Shown here: positions 23,201 to 35,900 of the stretch, in pieces
Position numbering within the stretch: position 1 is the first letter of the stretch
How the letters are laid out: each line of letters opens with the position of its first letter
DNA from: Nepenthes gracilis
Lineage: Eukaryota > Streptophyta > Magnoliopsida > Caryophyllales > Nepenthaceae
Direction: 5' to 3'
DNA: 64,000 nt
NCBI GenBank assembly: GCA_033239525.1
Contig: BSYO01000004.1
Span: 24,094,037 to 24,158,036 of the forward strand
Translations under genes and position numbers: made by a program
Notes under the pieces: generated by a model
Seen by the model: only the letters and a program-made list of their open reading frames with translations
What the model was told of the DNA's origin: nothing
Databases searched by the model: none

Positions 23201-26200
23201 TGAAATTTAAAATAAATCTAATTTTTTAAAAAAATATTTTTATACAAACAATATATTTCTTTATATTTTTAGGATATACTTTTACATAAATATTTTTTAT
23301 GCAATTATGTTTACATAAATAGTTATATATTAAAAATAGAAATGACTACTAGTTGATCCTTCTGGTTCGATCCAATTTGCATGATGGATGAGTACTTATT
23401 GAAGTTTTGGCCCAGGTCATAGGCCTAGCCTAAAAATATCAATTTATTTTTCTACATATATATTATCTTGAAATGTTTTAACTAACCCTTTCTATTTTAA
23501 TATTAGCTTTTAGATAATATTTTATCTAATTAAAAAAATAAATTAAAAATAAAATTATGATCGACCTTCATCTATCCAATTCAAACAACCAAAAATATTT
23601 TATCTATTTAGTCTTATTTGATTTGATATTATTATATTTGTTGCGTACGAAGGATCTAATTGTTGTATGGATGAAGGCTTGTGTCCGTCAGTCACTTGTT
23701 GTCCTCAAACTCCGTAAGCTTCTAAATCAAACCCTGTGCAAACACAAATAATGATCAAAGGATTGATAGGACTCGTTCCTCGATATATCCTCCAACGCAC
23801 AAGTCAATATTCTAATTATGTATGAGGAAATAGGCAGGAAATAATCAAATTGGATTTTAGTCTAAAGACTTGCGCTCTGGGCGTCTTGTTTTTAGAGAGA
23901 AAGAGAGTTTGATGCGCTCTTGGCGTCTTATCTATCTACTTGTATGAACTCAGGGTTTTGTTCAAGTTCTCCCCTTTTTGGATAGAGGGAATGAGTATTT
24001 ATAGATGATAGGAGGAGGTTAATGGTCGGACGGTTTAGCTGTATTGTCGAACGATTTTAACCATTACCTTAATCCATAGCAGTTGCAATCACCGTCTGCT
24101 ATTGTTAATTAAATAACCGTTTAAACCATTTGATTGGTTCTACTGAATTGGGTCATCTAGGTCTTATAGGCTTACTCAGACATAAGCTGCTCAGCCATAA
24201 TTTCTTGTTCGGATATATAGTCAGTGCGGCTCTTAAGGGCAGTTGACTTTGATTGCACGGACGGCCCAGAATCATATTGGGCTTCTCTATTTTGGCCCAT
24301 AGACATCATACCCATTAATATCCAATTAATAGATAATTCACATCCATGGAATTATAATTCTTTATTCTTCTTTTAAAAATTATAAAGAATTATCGCATGC
24401 TATTTTTCAATTCTAAGGAATTGAAACTAGGAATTTGAATTTCAATTCCGTATGACGCCAAACATCATAATTAGAATTAGGAATGGAATTTCAATTTTGA
24501 TTCTGAATTCCATCAGGTCCAAATGGGATACAAAAGCCTAATTATTTCCTTTTAAGTGGCTCCTCATTAACTAGTCCCTACACTGCCCCATCACTCACTG
24601 GGGATAATTGTTTTTTTCTTTACTTTAAATGTTATTGCATTGATATTTAAACATGCAGAAGTACATGCGATGAAATGAAAATTTTCATGTCTCCAAATTG
24701 AATGAAGGAAGGTATATCCATCTCAGGATTACTAGTCAGACACAGACCTCATACCTTGTATGATTCTAAGGAAGAAAAAATTTCGTCAAAGTTCTCCTGA
24801 ATGCTTCTGGAGAGAATCCAAGGGTATTTATACAGCATCTTACCAAAACTTTTTCCACCTGTGTTGACCTGGAAAACAACTATTAATAGATGATCGAAAA
24901 ATAATATTCAGTATATAAAATCATGGATCTATTCTGTGTAAAAATTGCAGAAGAGACATGGAAGCAGACAACACCCCGAAAAAAAAAAAAAAAAAGATTG
25001 ATACAACAAAACAATATGTAAGGTTCAACCTTCCAAGTATATTATTATAAATTGAGTAGAATAGTATGAGAGGGTTCATATAGCTGATCCCATATAGTGG
25101 GACTTAAGTTGTGTTGTTGTTGGGTGTGGGTATTACTTGGAAATATTAAGTACCTTCTGGAAGGCTCGTATTCCAGGTTTAAAGTCTTTCTCAATGTCCA
25201 GGAAAATAATTGGAGGAAACAATAGGAGGACATTTCCCACACATTGCCTCGGAACTCCAATCTCTTTAAGAAATTCAACCAATGGTTCCATATGTGATTC
25301 TACTGATAAGAAGAGAAGACGAGGAAATGACTCAATCAGATGCCTAATGGAAGAATCTTTTGAACCCAGCATTTCCAAACCTCCACGCCTTGCTTCCATC
25401 TAAACACAAAGAAATAGAAGTTACATCTTATAGTAAATATCATTGCTCTTGCAAAGCACAAGCAGTATAAAATAGTTCATAGGAAGGAATAAGGAGTTGA
25501 AAGAGAAAAACTGAGGCATATAAGCAACAGTAAACACATGCAAACCAACCTTCTCAAAAAATGACAATGTCTGCTGCACATCCTCATTAACAGAAATTGA
25601 TAGGTGCAGCATCATACTGCGAGCACTTTTACCAATAATTCGTCCATCGTCACTGCCAGAGAAGAACATTTCCTTCACATACTTAACCTATAATCAAATA
25701 GAAAATAAGCAACAACCTGGGCAGCCAATATGAGTAAATTGTTGCTGCAAAGTCACATCTGGCAAAGACTAGTTCAATTTGAGGGAAATAAATCAATCTT
25801 CCATTCTTTTCTCCATACTAAGAACTGCCCCTCTATGCATGCCCAGAAATTCAAATATGAAAACAGAAAATTGAAGAATTGCAGCAGTCTGTTTTTTCTT
25901 CTACTTTAACTGCCATCAGCTTCTTTTTATCTTTCTGGAGGACCCTCATTTTCAAAAGAAAATACATTTTAGCAAAGAATAAAGTAAGTAGTATTAGTGG
26001 TGTTCATAAGTATTTCAGCTTCTTCTGCAAAGTGAAAGAAATAAATTTCCTCCCCTATTCTGCTGAACAAGAGATCTCATTTTCAACTTGTGAATTAAAA
26101 AGCTAATTATTGATAGAAGAGCCTCACTAATACACAAGTGGACTTTTTTTTATCAGATATATATAATCTTTTCAACTCGTTTACCAATATTGTAACTGCT

Positions 26201-28905
26201 AATTCATCAACTGCAAGATTTGATGAATTGGCCGATAGAACACAGTGAAAAGGATTTAAAAAGGTTATAAATGAGTTATTTAAGATAAAAAGATACATCA
26301 TCATTGTCAGGAATAAGTACTTCAAAATGATGTGGACCCTATCCTATATTTACTACTTGAGATTTTCTCATTTCACTCTATATGCCTTCATCAAAAGAGA
26401 TCCTGTACCTATTTCGAGATCTTAGTGAAAACTTGACACAGTCCGCTCTTCCTCACCAATGTTGGAGAGTAGTCCATTATTTACTTGAGTTTTTTTTCAT
26501 TGCTCAACACCATTATCAAAAGTGATACCTTACTTACCTATCTTGATCTTAGTAAGAAGTTGATTGCCTCCCTCCCACCCTCTCGTCTCTCCTTTGGTAG
26601 GAAGAATTTCTTTCTTTTGCAGCTATATCCAAGATAGGTGGGGACATTCATTTTTTTCATCCTACCCTATATAAATAGTTCCTTCTTTCGTGCACCAAAT
26701 TCAAGGTAAAAAGGCTAGACGGTATCATCATTATTCCCTAGTTCACCCCCCGCCAAAAAAAAAAGGAAAAAAAAGTTGTGTGGCAAAACGGAAGCAACAT
26801 CCAGGTAGAATTTGGAAAAGTGGAGAACAGTTAAAGAAACCTCTTTCAGCATCAAACTACTCCTTTTTTCCAAATCAAATCTCCTTGTCACGACCATTAC
26901 AGTTAATGTCAGAAACATCATCTCTGACCAAGGATTACCACTCCTAGCATAGACATGCAAGGAATTATTAATTATATATCCGAGTCTCCAAGGAAGTGAA
27001 AAACTCATTTTTAGCATGTGAATCCTCAAGCCATTTCCCTTAAGTAGGTTTCTGTGTAGGCTATGGAGAGTATATTCTCTTTTAGCATGAGATTCAATCC
27101 AAATCTCTTCCCTTTATAGTCCTGACTTCCCAATGCTCTCCCTCTCTTGTTGGACAGCGATAACAACGATTTGATGGACCTTTTTGGGCATCCTTCAAAA
27201 GAGGTGTCTCTTATGGTAAATTTTATTTTCATGGGACTACTAATAATTCAGATTTAATCCCTTCATCACATTTTTTGGTCTGTTGTATAGCATGATGCCA
27301 AATATGCAAAAGGGACACTTTGATAGATTAGGCTCCATAAAGGATCTAATGTTGACGTCAGATTGATTTAGGTGCTAGTGTTAACAGGCTGAAGTGCGGA
27401 AGAAAATTTTCTAATGAATACAACTTGAAAGGACATTAAACCATAAAGGTTGTTTTCCCCATCTTGGAACCAAAATTGGAAAGGTTTTTGGACTTCAACT
27501 GTAGGATTCTAGTTCTTGAATTTATACACGAATTAAGATAGAGAAAAGGAAGCTTCTGCATTAGATATCGCATTGTCCACAGACTGAGCAGCTATGACGT
27601 TTGCTTATTCAGACATGTGATTCTTTCAGGCAGCCAGTGTCAGTCAATGTGGAGCTGCCATGTTAGTGTTGTCTTAAATGTTGTAAATAAGCACTCTGGT
27701 TCACTTTTGGTCAGTTTTTAGGAAACCAAGATATTGTCTCAGTAATTTCTTGACTAGGGTGTCTGGCTATTGTCAGCGTTAGCTGTTCTGCTTTCGGATA
27801 TCCTTGTCCCCAAAATTATTTGTAGGATAGCCTTCACACTACATGAAAAACGGAAGGAAGAAAATAGAATACAGTTTCTGCAATTTTTATGGAAATAATT
27901 TGTTCCCCCTTCCACCCAAATGAAAGGACCTGACTGATCCGTACCTAGCGACAAAAAAACATGGGTGGATGTTGTTTTGGTCCTTTCTTTTCTTATTTTC
28001 TTTTTCCGAATGGGCATCCATGTTAATCTACAGATACTGGAATTTCCAATTTTCATGAATCTGATTAAATCTAAAGATTGCAGCGTTCTAATGTACCTAA
28101 AAAGGTGCAAAAGTAGTGCTCTCGTATCATGCCTCTTACTTCCTTAAATCAGGGCAGTTAAAGAATGATAAGAAGCCAGGATTCTAGATATAAGCATTCA
28201 AATTACTCCAAAATAATATCTCAAAAAATGTTGAAGTGTTTTCTTCAGGAATCAGACCTTATGAATGAGAGATGGAAGTGTTAGGAAGGATAGAAGTCGA
28301 GCAATATGACTCGCAGAAGATAAACTCAATCCAATACTCTCCAGGTAAGGAATCTTTCCGTCATCAGCTTTGTCCTGGGCGATGCTCTTCAATTTCTTCT
28401 TCAACGATAGTCGAGAACTCTCCTCCTTCAGTTTCTCCGTCCGTTCTCCTCCTTGTAATTCCCTTTCATTCATCCATGAGCTCCACAGAGAAAGATCGTC
28501 CAATTCCCTAACACTATCCATCAACATTTTGGCATACTCGGGCGATTTCGACGCGATTTCAATCGATTCAATTTCCGATACTCCGGTCACTCGCACAATC
28601 TCCGCAATTACCTCTCGCACTTGCTCTTCTTGTTCGTTTTCTTGAGGTATTATGGGTGAAGATGAGGAGGAGGCAGCGTTTAATGCTGCAGCCAGTTGTC
28701 GACGGATTTCCCCGGTGAACGGAGAAGCTTGAAGATGAAGAAAGCTGGTTAGGGAACGGAGCTTGCGTTGCGTAAGCAGAGAAAAGAAATTGCAATTGAG
28801 GAGGGGAACTCCACGATTTGAGGATGAAGCTGTTCCGGCGGTTCTAGCGGCTGCATATCCCGCCAATGTTGCTATTGCTGTTGTCGTAAGGAAAGAAGAA
28901 GACAT
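16625..28905 (-). CDS. MTERF2: mTERF family protein, chloroplast MTERF2-like, seven exons, 628 residues
   Basis: mTERF proteins are helical-repeat nucleic-acid binders that act in organelle gene expression; MTERF2 (EMB2219 in Arabidopsis) is needed for embryo development. Exons on the minus strand are 28905-28258, 25687-25550, 25399-25154, 24868-24755, 19022-18840, 18641-18424 and 16964-16625. The first five introns are phase 0 and the last is phase 2; all are GT-AG. Exon 1 (216 residues) starts MSSSFLTTTAIATLAGYAAA, a Ser/Ala/Thr-rich plastid-type presequence, then a helical part. Exons 2-7 give tandem mTERF motifs with the usual Pro and Leu pattern: SFPRLLFLSVE, KYPWILSRS, SFPLLLGCSSS, KSPQLLLRKP, RCPEMFASS, KYPELFVSD and RFSPLLGYS. 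The C-terminus has DYPRYFSYSLEKKIKPRFLVLKGR and GIGRMFIPPR. Length is close to the Arabidopsis protein. The 5.7-kb intron between 19023 and 24754 holds a probable solo LTR. Family is certain; MTERF2 orthology is judged from memory of the C-terminal half. Confidence 0.93.
17221..17258. repeat. (AT)n microsatellite in an mTERF intron
   Basis: A run of about 18 AT dinucleotides lies in the 1459-bp last intron of the mTERF gene, shortly after a poly-T run near 17177-17192. Confidence 0.95.
20470..20900. repeat. Unclassified AT-rich interspersed repeat, copy 1
   Basis: The block around TTTAGGCCGAACACGGGTTG, then a TATAGATATTTTT-type phrase, then AAAATATAATCTATTGAAAC, recurs in the same order at 40085-40430. 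The ends are not defined and no coding capacity is seen. Confidence 0.4.
23639..24308 (-). mobile_element. Probable solo LTR (Gypsy-like) in the mTERF intron
   Basis: Read on the minus strand it runs from TGATGTCTATGGGCCAAAAT to TACGCAACA, the same ending as the DHDPS-intron element. A TATA-like CTATAAATACTC lies near 24000, followed by a transcription-start-like region and a long U5, the internal layout of an LTR. No internal retroelement sequence, polypurine tract or primer site lies next to it, so a solo LTR left by LTR-LTR recombination fits. I could not find matching 5-bp target copies (ATATT on the left, TACCC on the right), so the exact ends or the history are unsure. Confidence 0.6.
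25688..28257 (-). other. First intron of the mTERF gene, 2.6 kb
   Basis: The donor AAG|GTCTGA is at 28258/28257 and the acceptor ATTATAG ends at 25688. A and T runs occur, and there is a lightly repeated phrase around 26390-26560 (AGATCTTAGTGAAAACTTGA and ATCTTAGTAAGAAGTTGA). No gene or well-bounded element is seen. Confidence 0.6.
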
Positions 28906-29957
28906 TAATTGAATGCGTGAAGGTTTTATGCCGTGGCTCTACCTCTACTACTAAGGACCATCAATGGCAACCAAACCCCCCCAAACCCTTCGGCGTGGTT
29001 TTTCAGAGAACGTAAGCCGCTGCTGCTGGACAACGATGGCAGATTATAAATTTTTTTAAAAAAATAAAAAATATATATTATAACTGTCTAAGATTATATA
29101 AGTATATGTTAAAATATTGCTTAAACAATATCATAAAAAATTGAGCTTGGTCTTATGTTACCAAATGTCTGGGGATATCTAAGAGATACTATTAAGCTAT
29201 CTTCATTTAATAGGATATTATTTATTTATTATATATAATATTAACATAAATTAATGAATAAAATACTATATCATTTAAAATATTTAAAAAATATTTGAAA
29301 AATATCCCTATAATCCTTTTATTCTAAACATCTGAAATTTTACCTTAAAAAAATATCCCCATCACAATTTTATAATTCCTCTTCTTCCTTACATGGAATA
29401 GTAAATCTATGAGAGATAGAAAGATTAATATAATATATGACATTACAACCTAACATATGTTAAATAATATTTAGAGCTCATAATCTAAGATAATAAATCA
29501 TAAATCAACACATTTAAAATATATTAAAACTTATATTTCTTCAATTTGGAGTATTTCTTCAACGCAACACACTGAAAACTTAGATGGGGAATCCTGCTCT
29601 GCGAAGTAGGATTTCATCTCATATTTAATTTTTTTTTATAAAATTTATATTTTAAAAAAAATATCAAATTTGGGACAAAATCCCTGCTCGCCCCGCAGAA
29701 ACTATCATGCCGTGATGATCACTACCAATGCACATCTCATACCCAAATTCTGCAAAAACGATCAGATAAACTACACCAGAGCTGCCACCTATGGAGTCAG
29801 ATACACACACACAATGTGCCAAAATACGAGCAACATTGAGCACAAACTAGAGAGGCTCATCATTGTCATGGTCATTGCTACAGAAAACTACTGGCCAAAA
29901 AACACCCACCTCCAAACTCCAACAAAAACCAACAGCTTCTGAGATGATATTTAGCAT
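28906..29957. other. Intergenic upstream of the mTERF gene
   Basis: It should hold the mTERF promoter (28906 and up, minus strand) and the 3' UTR of the next gene. It is AT-rich from 29040 to 29660. No coding sequence is recognised. Confidence 0.55.
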
Positions 29958-32900
29958 TCAACTCCAAGTTCCTTCAAAGAGAGGAGCAGTAACCACCGTC
30001 TCCCCAAACATCTTATCTAAATCCGAGCACGAAGGATCTGCTTTGCACTCGGTCTTCAGCTCCAGCCCGAATTCTTTCTCTACGTCATCAGATGCTGAAA
30101 TCAGTAAGAACTCACACCCTTTGTAGTTTAAGAAGTCCGCTGGATCAGCTGAGCAATATCGCCGGTTTCCAAATCGCCCCTGCAAGTGTGCTGGAAACAT
30201 GGCCTTGCGCTTGCTTTGTATCCCACTGAACTGTGAGCCGCCGTGCTGATCCGGCCTCTTTATTTGTATCAGAAATGAGCCTTCAGGCTCAATGTTGAGC
30301 AACTCCTGAGGCTCGTTGTCCTTGTCATTTGGCGGAAATTCGAGCTTGCAGATGAGATGGGTGTGCTCGCTTCTGCCCGATTTGTGCTTCACAATGCGGT
30401 AGATGCCTTCCCCTACTGCTCTTGCTGGGTACCTGTGTCGGTGTCCTCTGGTTGAGGTGTCATACTCCTCTGCAAATCCAGCATTTTGCATTTATAAGCT
30501 GAGGAGGAAGATTAGGCACTTACTTCATAGGGATGAGAATAGGAGTAGAGGGGGCTGTTCTCAATAATAATAATAATAATAATAAATATACCTCTTTTAG
30601 TGAGCAAGTACTTTATAAAAATTAAATTTATAACAAAATAACAAACTGCAGACAGGGTAACCCACTTTATAGACAAAATCAACGTTTGCTGAAAACAAAC
30701 AAAAAGCTACTGGTTCAAAAAACCAAAAAGGATTAAATTAAAAATCATCTAACTAGTGTGGCTGGGTCCATCTCCACCAAAAGTCCAAATAATAGACTAG
30801 CTTACACCACATCTCTTGATAATAGTCCACGACATGCTGGTACGAGAAAAGACCATCAAATTATTCTTATCACGAACCCTAACAACATCATCTTCTAGTA
30901 ATCTCTTAGAATCACTAATCATTTTCCTCTTAAAAATATAAGCATTCCTCTTTTGCTGAATTAAATAAATTGAAGCCGCCAAGGTAACTCAAGTAATAGC
31001 ATTAGCCGCATTTTTCTGTTCCATTTAATATTCGCACATTCAACTCTCACATGTCAACCCTTAACCAGCTACCCATGCCCACTATGACATTGCATGCACC
31101 TCTGGAGCATCTTCAAAAATTAACAACGAAAGAACAAATGCTGTTGTGCCTCTACCCCAATCCCACACAAGGCACACATTAGTCCACTAGCAACAAAACT
31201 TGAATTGCGATCTTTTGTATTGAAACTTTCAAATAGCCAACTAAAAATAAATGAGTAAGAAGGTGTCTTAAGAGTTGCCCAAATCAATCCAATCCAATGC
31301 ATCGCTTGGCCCTATGATTGAAAGATCATCCAAGCAAAGCCCGAAGAGAAATCGCCACTCTTTCCGAGCAACAAGATGATCTTATCCTTAGCAAGTTCAT
31401 TGAGCTCACATATAGGCATATTAGACACAACTAAGTGAGAAAAGGTGGAGGTCTCATCCGGTTAGCATCGGGTGTTAATAGAAATAATATAAACAAGTGA
31501 ATTTTTCAGCGGTAAATAAGCCATTGAATTAAATTAATCATTACAACAATCCTTCAAGATACCCAAGGGTTGCCCCCTGTCTGTCTAGAGTTTGATCGAG
31601 CATCCATTGCCAATAGAGTAAAAGATGAATGGCCTAATGTATTCTCGGAAACTAAGGATCTTTCTCAAATTCCAATGGACATTACTAGGGACTCAAAGTG
31701 ACCATATGTATCAGTCCTTCAGTTTGTGTAACCGAAACCAATTAACCCAAGCCGACTCACTCTTAGTTGAGACAATCTGTCACAATTGTTAAGCAATGAT
31801 AGTCTCATTTGAAGCCTTCAAATAATGGAAGCCAAGGCCCCCTTCCTCCTTCAACTTACACACATTGACCTACACGTCTTTAACTACACTATGACTATCC
31901 TTAGAGCTTGACCATGGGAAGGTGCAGAGAAGCAAATCAACTAGCTTGAGAGTACCTAGCAGAATAATTAAAATTTCTACCCAAACAGGGAGTATAGAAG
32001 AAAGGATTGACTTAATGAGCTAAAGTCTTCCCATGAAGGAAAGCGCTCAACCACCCTAATACGACACAGAATGCACTCCAGAATAGGCTTACAATCTACC
32101 ATCTTAAGCCTAGTGGATATAAGAGGAACACCTAATTTTCTCACTGAAAATTGTCCAATAAGAAATCTAAGAAAAGAAAAGATGTCCACAACCACATCTT
32201 CCTCACAACCACAACAAAAGATCTCACTTTTTCCGTATTGGGCCGAATGCCTCAAAGCTTAGCGAACAGCAAAATGCAATCCTTGAGAGTACCAATTAAA
32301 TGAAGGTTAACTTGCAAAAAGATTAACAAGTCATCCATAAGCAAAGCATCGTGGTTTTCGTAGCCCAATACTTATCATAATAGCCAAACCCATAATCTAA
32401 CATAGATTTAGCTAATATAATGCAATATAGAACTTTCATTACCATAATAAACAAACAGATGGACAGATAATCACTTTAACAAAGACTTCACTTCCAAAAA
32501 AGAAACCAACTTCCCATTTAAGGAAATAGAGGAAGATGGCATGGAAATATATTGACTCACCCAAAGCACCACTTGGTCTAAAAATCCCATCCCCAGCATG
32601 GTCACAAGAACGAAGTCCTACTCCACTGAGTCATAGCCCTTTTGAATTCCGACCACGATAGCACACCTCTATCCAAATGATAAAAATGAAGCAATTCTTG
32701 AGCAGGCAATACATTATCCCCTATGCTCCTACTACGAATGAAGACCAACTAGGTTTTGTGAATCAGGTCCAGTGGACATGCCGACACCATATTAGAAATA
32801 ATCTTAAAGATGGTTTTATACAAGACATTGCAACATAAGATGAGCATAAAGTTAGAGACCCTAGCCAACATTGAAATATTACGAATCAGACAGATCATAG

Positions 32901-35900
32901 TAATGTTAATATGCTTTGGAAGCTTCTACAATTTGAACAAATCTATAACCTCTTCATAGAACGACTTCTTGAAAAACAAAACCAACAAACCATCCGGTCT
33001 AGGGGTATTACCACTACCAAAGTCGAAACACGTCCTCTAAACCTATCAATTGTAACTAGAGCCACCAAATCACTATTCCAATATTGGAGGAACTGTTTGG
33101 AGATAAACAGAGAAATACAATCCAAATTCACTCTACCTCAATCCGAAGATGATCCAAGAAGGTTAAGAAAGTAAGAGATCGCCTTTGACTTGACATCCTT
33201 CATATTTGTTGTGGGCTCTCCATTCTCCTTGATTACGGATAGAATTCTTTCCCGATTGTTTCTCAAAACTGTAGAATTGAAGAAGAAACAATAATATTGA
33301 TTCTCATCCTTATACTACCTCAATTTTGCTTTCTGTTTGAGTAATGAAATCTCAATCTTGCTTTGTCTAAAAGTCATCTCCTCCTCAATAAGCCTTTAGG
33401 AAGCCGATGAGAGAAGCAATAAGGATTCACACTTCCCTAGAGCTTCTCTAGCAATAAGCACCACCTTGGACACATCAACAATTTCATCATTAAAGTCTTT
33501 AAAACCCTTCTTAACTTGCTTTAGTTTGTCTACCAATCCGAACATCAAAACTCATAGTGATCTAAGCATCCCAACCATTCTTAACAACATTTATAAACCT
33601 CGGGTGTTTGGTTAGAAAATTGTTGAATTTGAAGGAACCCCTTCTAAGTAGTTGGAATGAGGAATCAACCAAGACACAAGACAAATAATCGAAAATCCCC
33701 GAGGGAAGAAACAACGCTACTGAAGCTAAGAACTATGACATCTATATATCATTAACCAAAATACAATCAACTTTATAAGAAAAATAATCATCAATGTTCA
33801 AACAATTATTCCATAAAAGAAAACACAAACTAAAATAGAGATCGAATAACCCACAAGAGATGACATTGGTTAAATAGTCTACTATCACATTCATCAAAAG
33901 TCACACCAACCATTTCATCCTAATGTCTTACTGCATTAAAGTCTCCTAAAACAATCTATGGCAGACCATGGGCATGGATCACAACCTCCTCCAAGTCACT
34001 ATAGCACCGGCGTCTCTCCATGGCATCATTGGCTCTATAAACAAAGAAGAAAAAAGAAGCCAATCAATCACTACAAGCCTTAGACTCACAGTGAATACAT
34101 TCATCTTTGGACCTATGCTAACACAAAATAGCTTGATCAAGCTCTCACCCAGCCCAAATATGCCCACTGCCATTCGACCTATAATTCATAATCCATCTCC
34201 AAGAGCCTGTAATCCTCAATGCTACACTCCTCGAGTTAGAAAATCTAGCCTTAGTTTTGACCAACACACACACACAGTAGATTATATGAATTGATAAATC
34301 GTTTCACCTCCTTTTTCTGAGGTCCCCATTCAAACCTCTAACATTCTAACAAGCCACTCTAACCATCCAACACACCTGGACAAGGAGGATTCCTTTTAGG
34401 CGCCTAAGAAATACCACCTTGCTTCAGAACACTTAAGTCCCCTTTCGAAATGGACAGTTTCCCCCTAAATCTAATGTCATTTTTCAGCCGCAATTGTCCC
34501 TGCCCCATAGTATTACTGCCTAGATTACTCGATCCCTGCATCATTGTACCCGCAATGCTAGCATTTCCACCCAGCACTAAAACCAAAGACCCCTTTGTCT
34601 GGGTGGAAGAACACGCATCCTCATCATCCCCCCAGCCATTAGACTGAAAAGATTAGCAGATACTAGTGAGGTAGCCTCCAGTAACCCTTCCCCTCTGCTC
34701 GGCCCTTCCATTGAAGGAAGAATAAACACCATCAGCATCCCCTTCAGCCCAAGGAAACCTCTTATTAGCCAAAGGACGAGGTGACCCCTTATCAATGTTC
34801 TTATCCTCTTTACAAGATTGAACCACCTTCTTACAGGGCTAATCAATATGACCACATAATTTGCATCCCAAATAGAAGGTAGCTTTTTGAGAGAACTTAA
34901 GATTCAACTGCATCATTATCTAATTGCTAGAAATCGAGTCCTCACTCACTTAAAGCTTAACCAAATCTAGTAGATAGGCATTAACCTTCACTTCAACACG
35001 AACACAACACCAAGAACACAAGCATAGACAATTTTGGACATAGCTTTCATTGCACACCCACGGATAGAGGAATACCAACTGCATTGGTAACGTAGCTCAA
35101 ACCCTCTGACAATCAGAATTCTAGCAGCAAATTATGGAAGTTGACCTAAATTGGCACCTTATCATGCTCGTCCTTTTTGAGAACCATCCCCGAATTCCAG
35201 ACCTTCAAAAAGATAGGCGTGTCGGCAAACGACCACGGACCACCCTCACACACCTTTTACAAGTTATCATGATCCGAGAATTTGAAGAAGAAAAAGAAGA
35301 AACCCTTGAAATCGGACAAAACCTGAAATAGCCCATAGGCACCCCAAATTTCCTAGCAATAGTGTTAACAGCTGGAATTAGCCCTACGACCCAAAAAATA
35401 TCCAACAAAGGAAGTTTCTTATTTCTTAGCTCCCTCTCCCTCAACAGCCACTGCTGGAGGAGGTAGAATAACTATTCGGTCCGGTGCCACCGAAGACAGA
35501 TGATACTTCATAGAAGGTCTGCTCCTTAAAATGACCCTCCCACAGGCTCACCTAGCTCATGGAGCTCAATACGACCTCCTTACCAGTAACCCCCAGACCC
35601 CCAAATTTGCGGATGACTAGAGTTTGGGTATGGGGAATTCAAATCCACATCCAAGGAAATCCAATTCTTTCACACGTAATATAAATTTAATTTGAATAAG
35701 ATAAAAATCTGATATTTTTGTATAAATTTAATTTGAATTGAATCCCCTTAAAATGAGGAGGAAACTGATTTTTGGATCTTTTCTCCATTTTTCTCTTTAT
35801 CACATAAAATACAAAGTAAAAACCCTTTTTTTTTTCCTTCTTTATCCATTTTTCTTTCCAGGAGGATATGATAAAAAGGTTGTCCACCTCTCTTTGGCCG

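Larger units (their letters stand above)
19023..24754 (-). other. Largest mTERF intron, 5.7 kb
   Basis: It contains a C-rich tract near 19340, an AT-rich interspersed repeat (20470-20900), unassigned low-complexity DNA and a probable solo LTR (23639-24308). The 137-residue minus-strand ORF at 21471-21884 has no recognisable likeness and I do not call it a gene. Sequence around 22990-23200 and 24340-24530 is rich in GGAATT and AATTCC phrases, as in many plant MITE-like elements, but I could not fix ends. Confidence 0.6.

Noticed and set aside
29958..30491. Single-exon 177-residue gene starting MQNAGFAEEYD
   Set aside because: The first seven residues are read from intron: GATTTGCAG|AGGAGTATGAC is an acceptor, and three upstream exons join it in phase to make a longer conserved protein.
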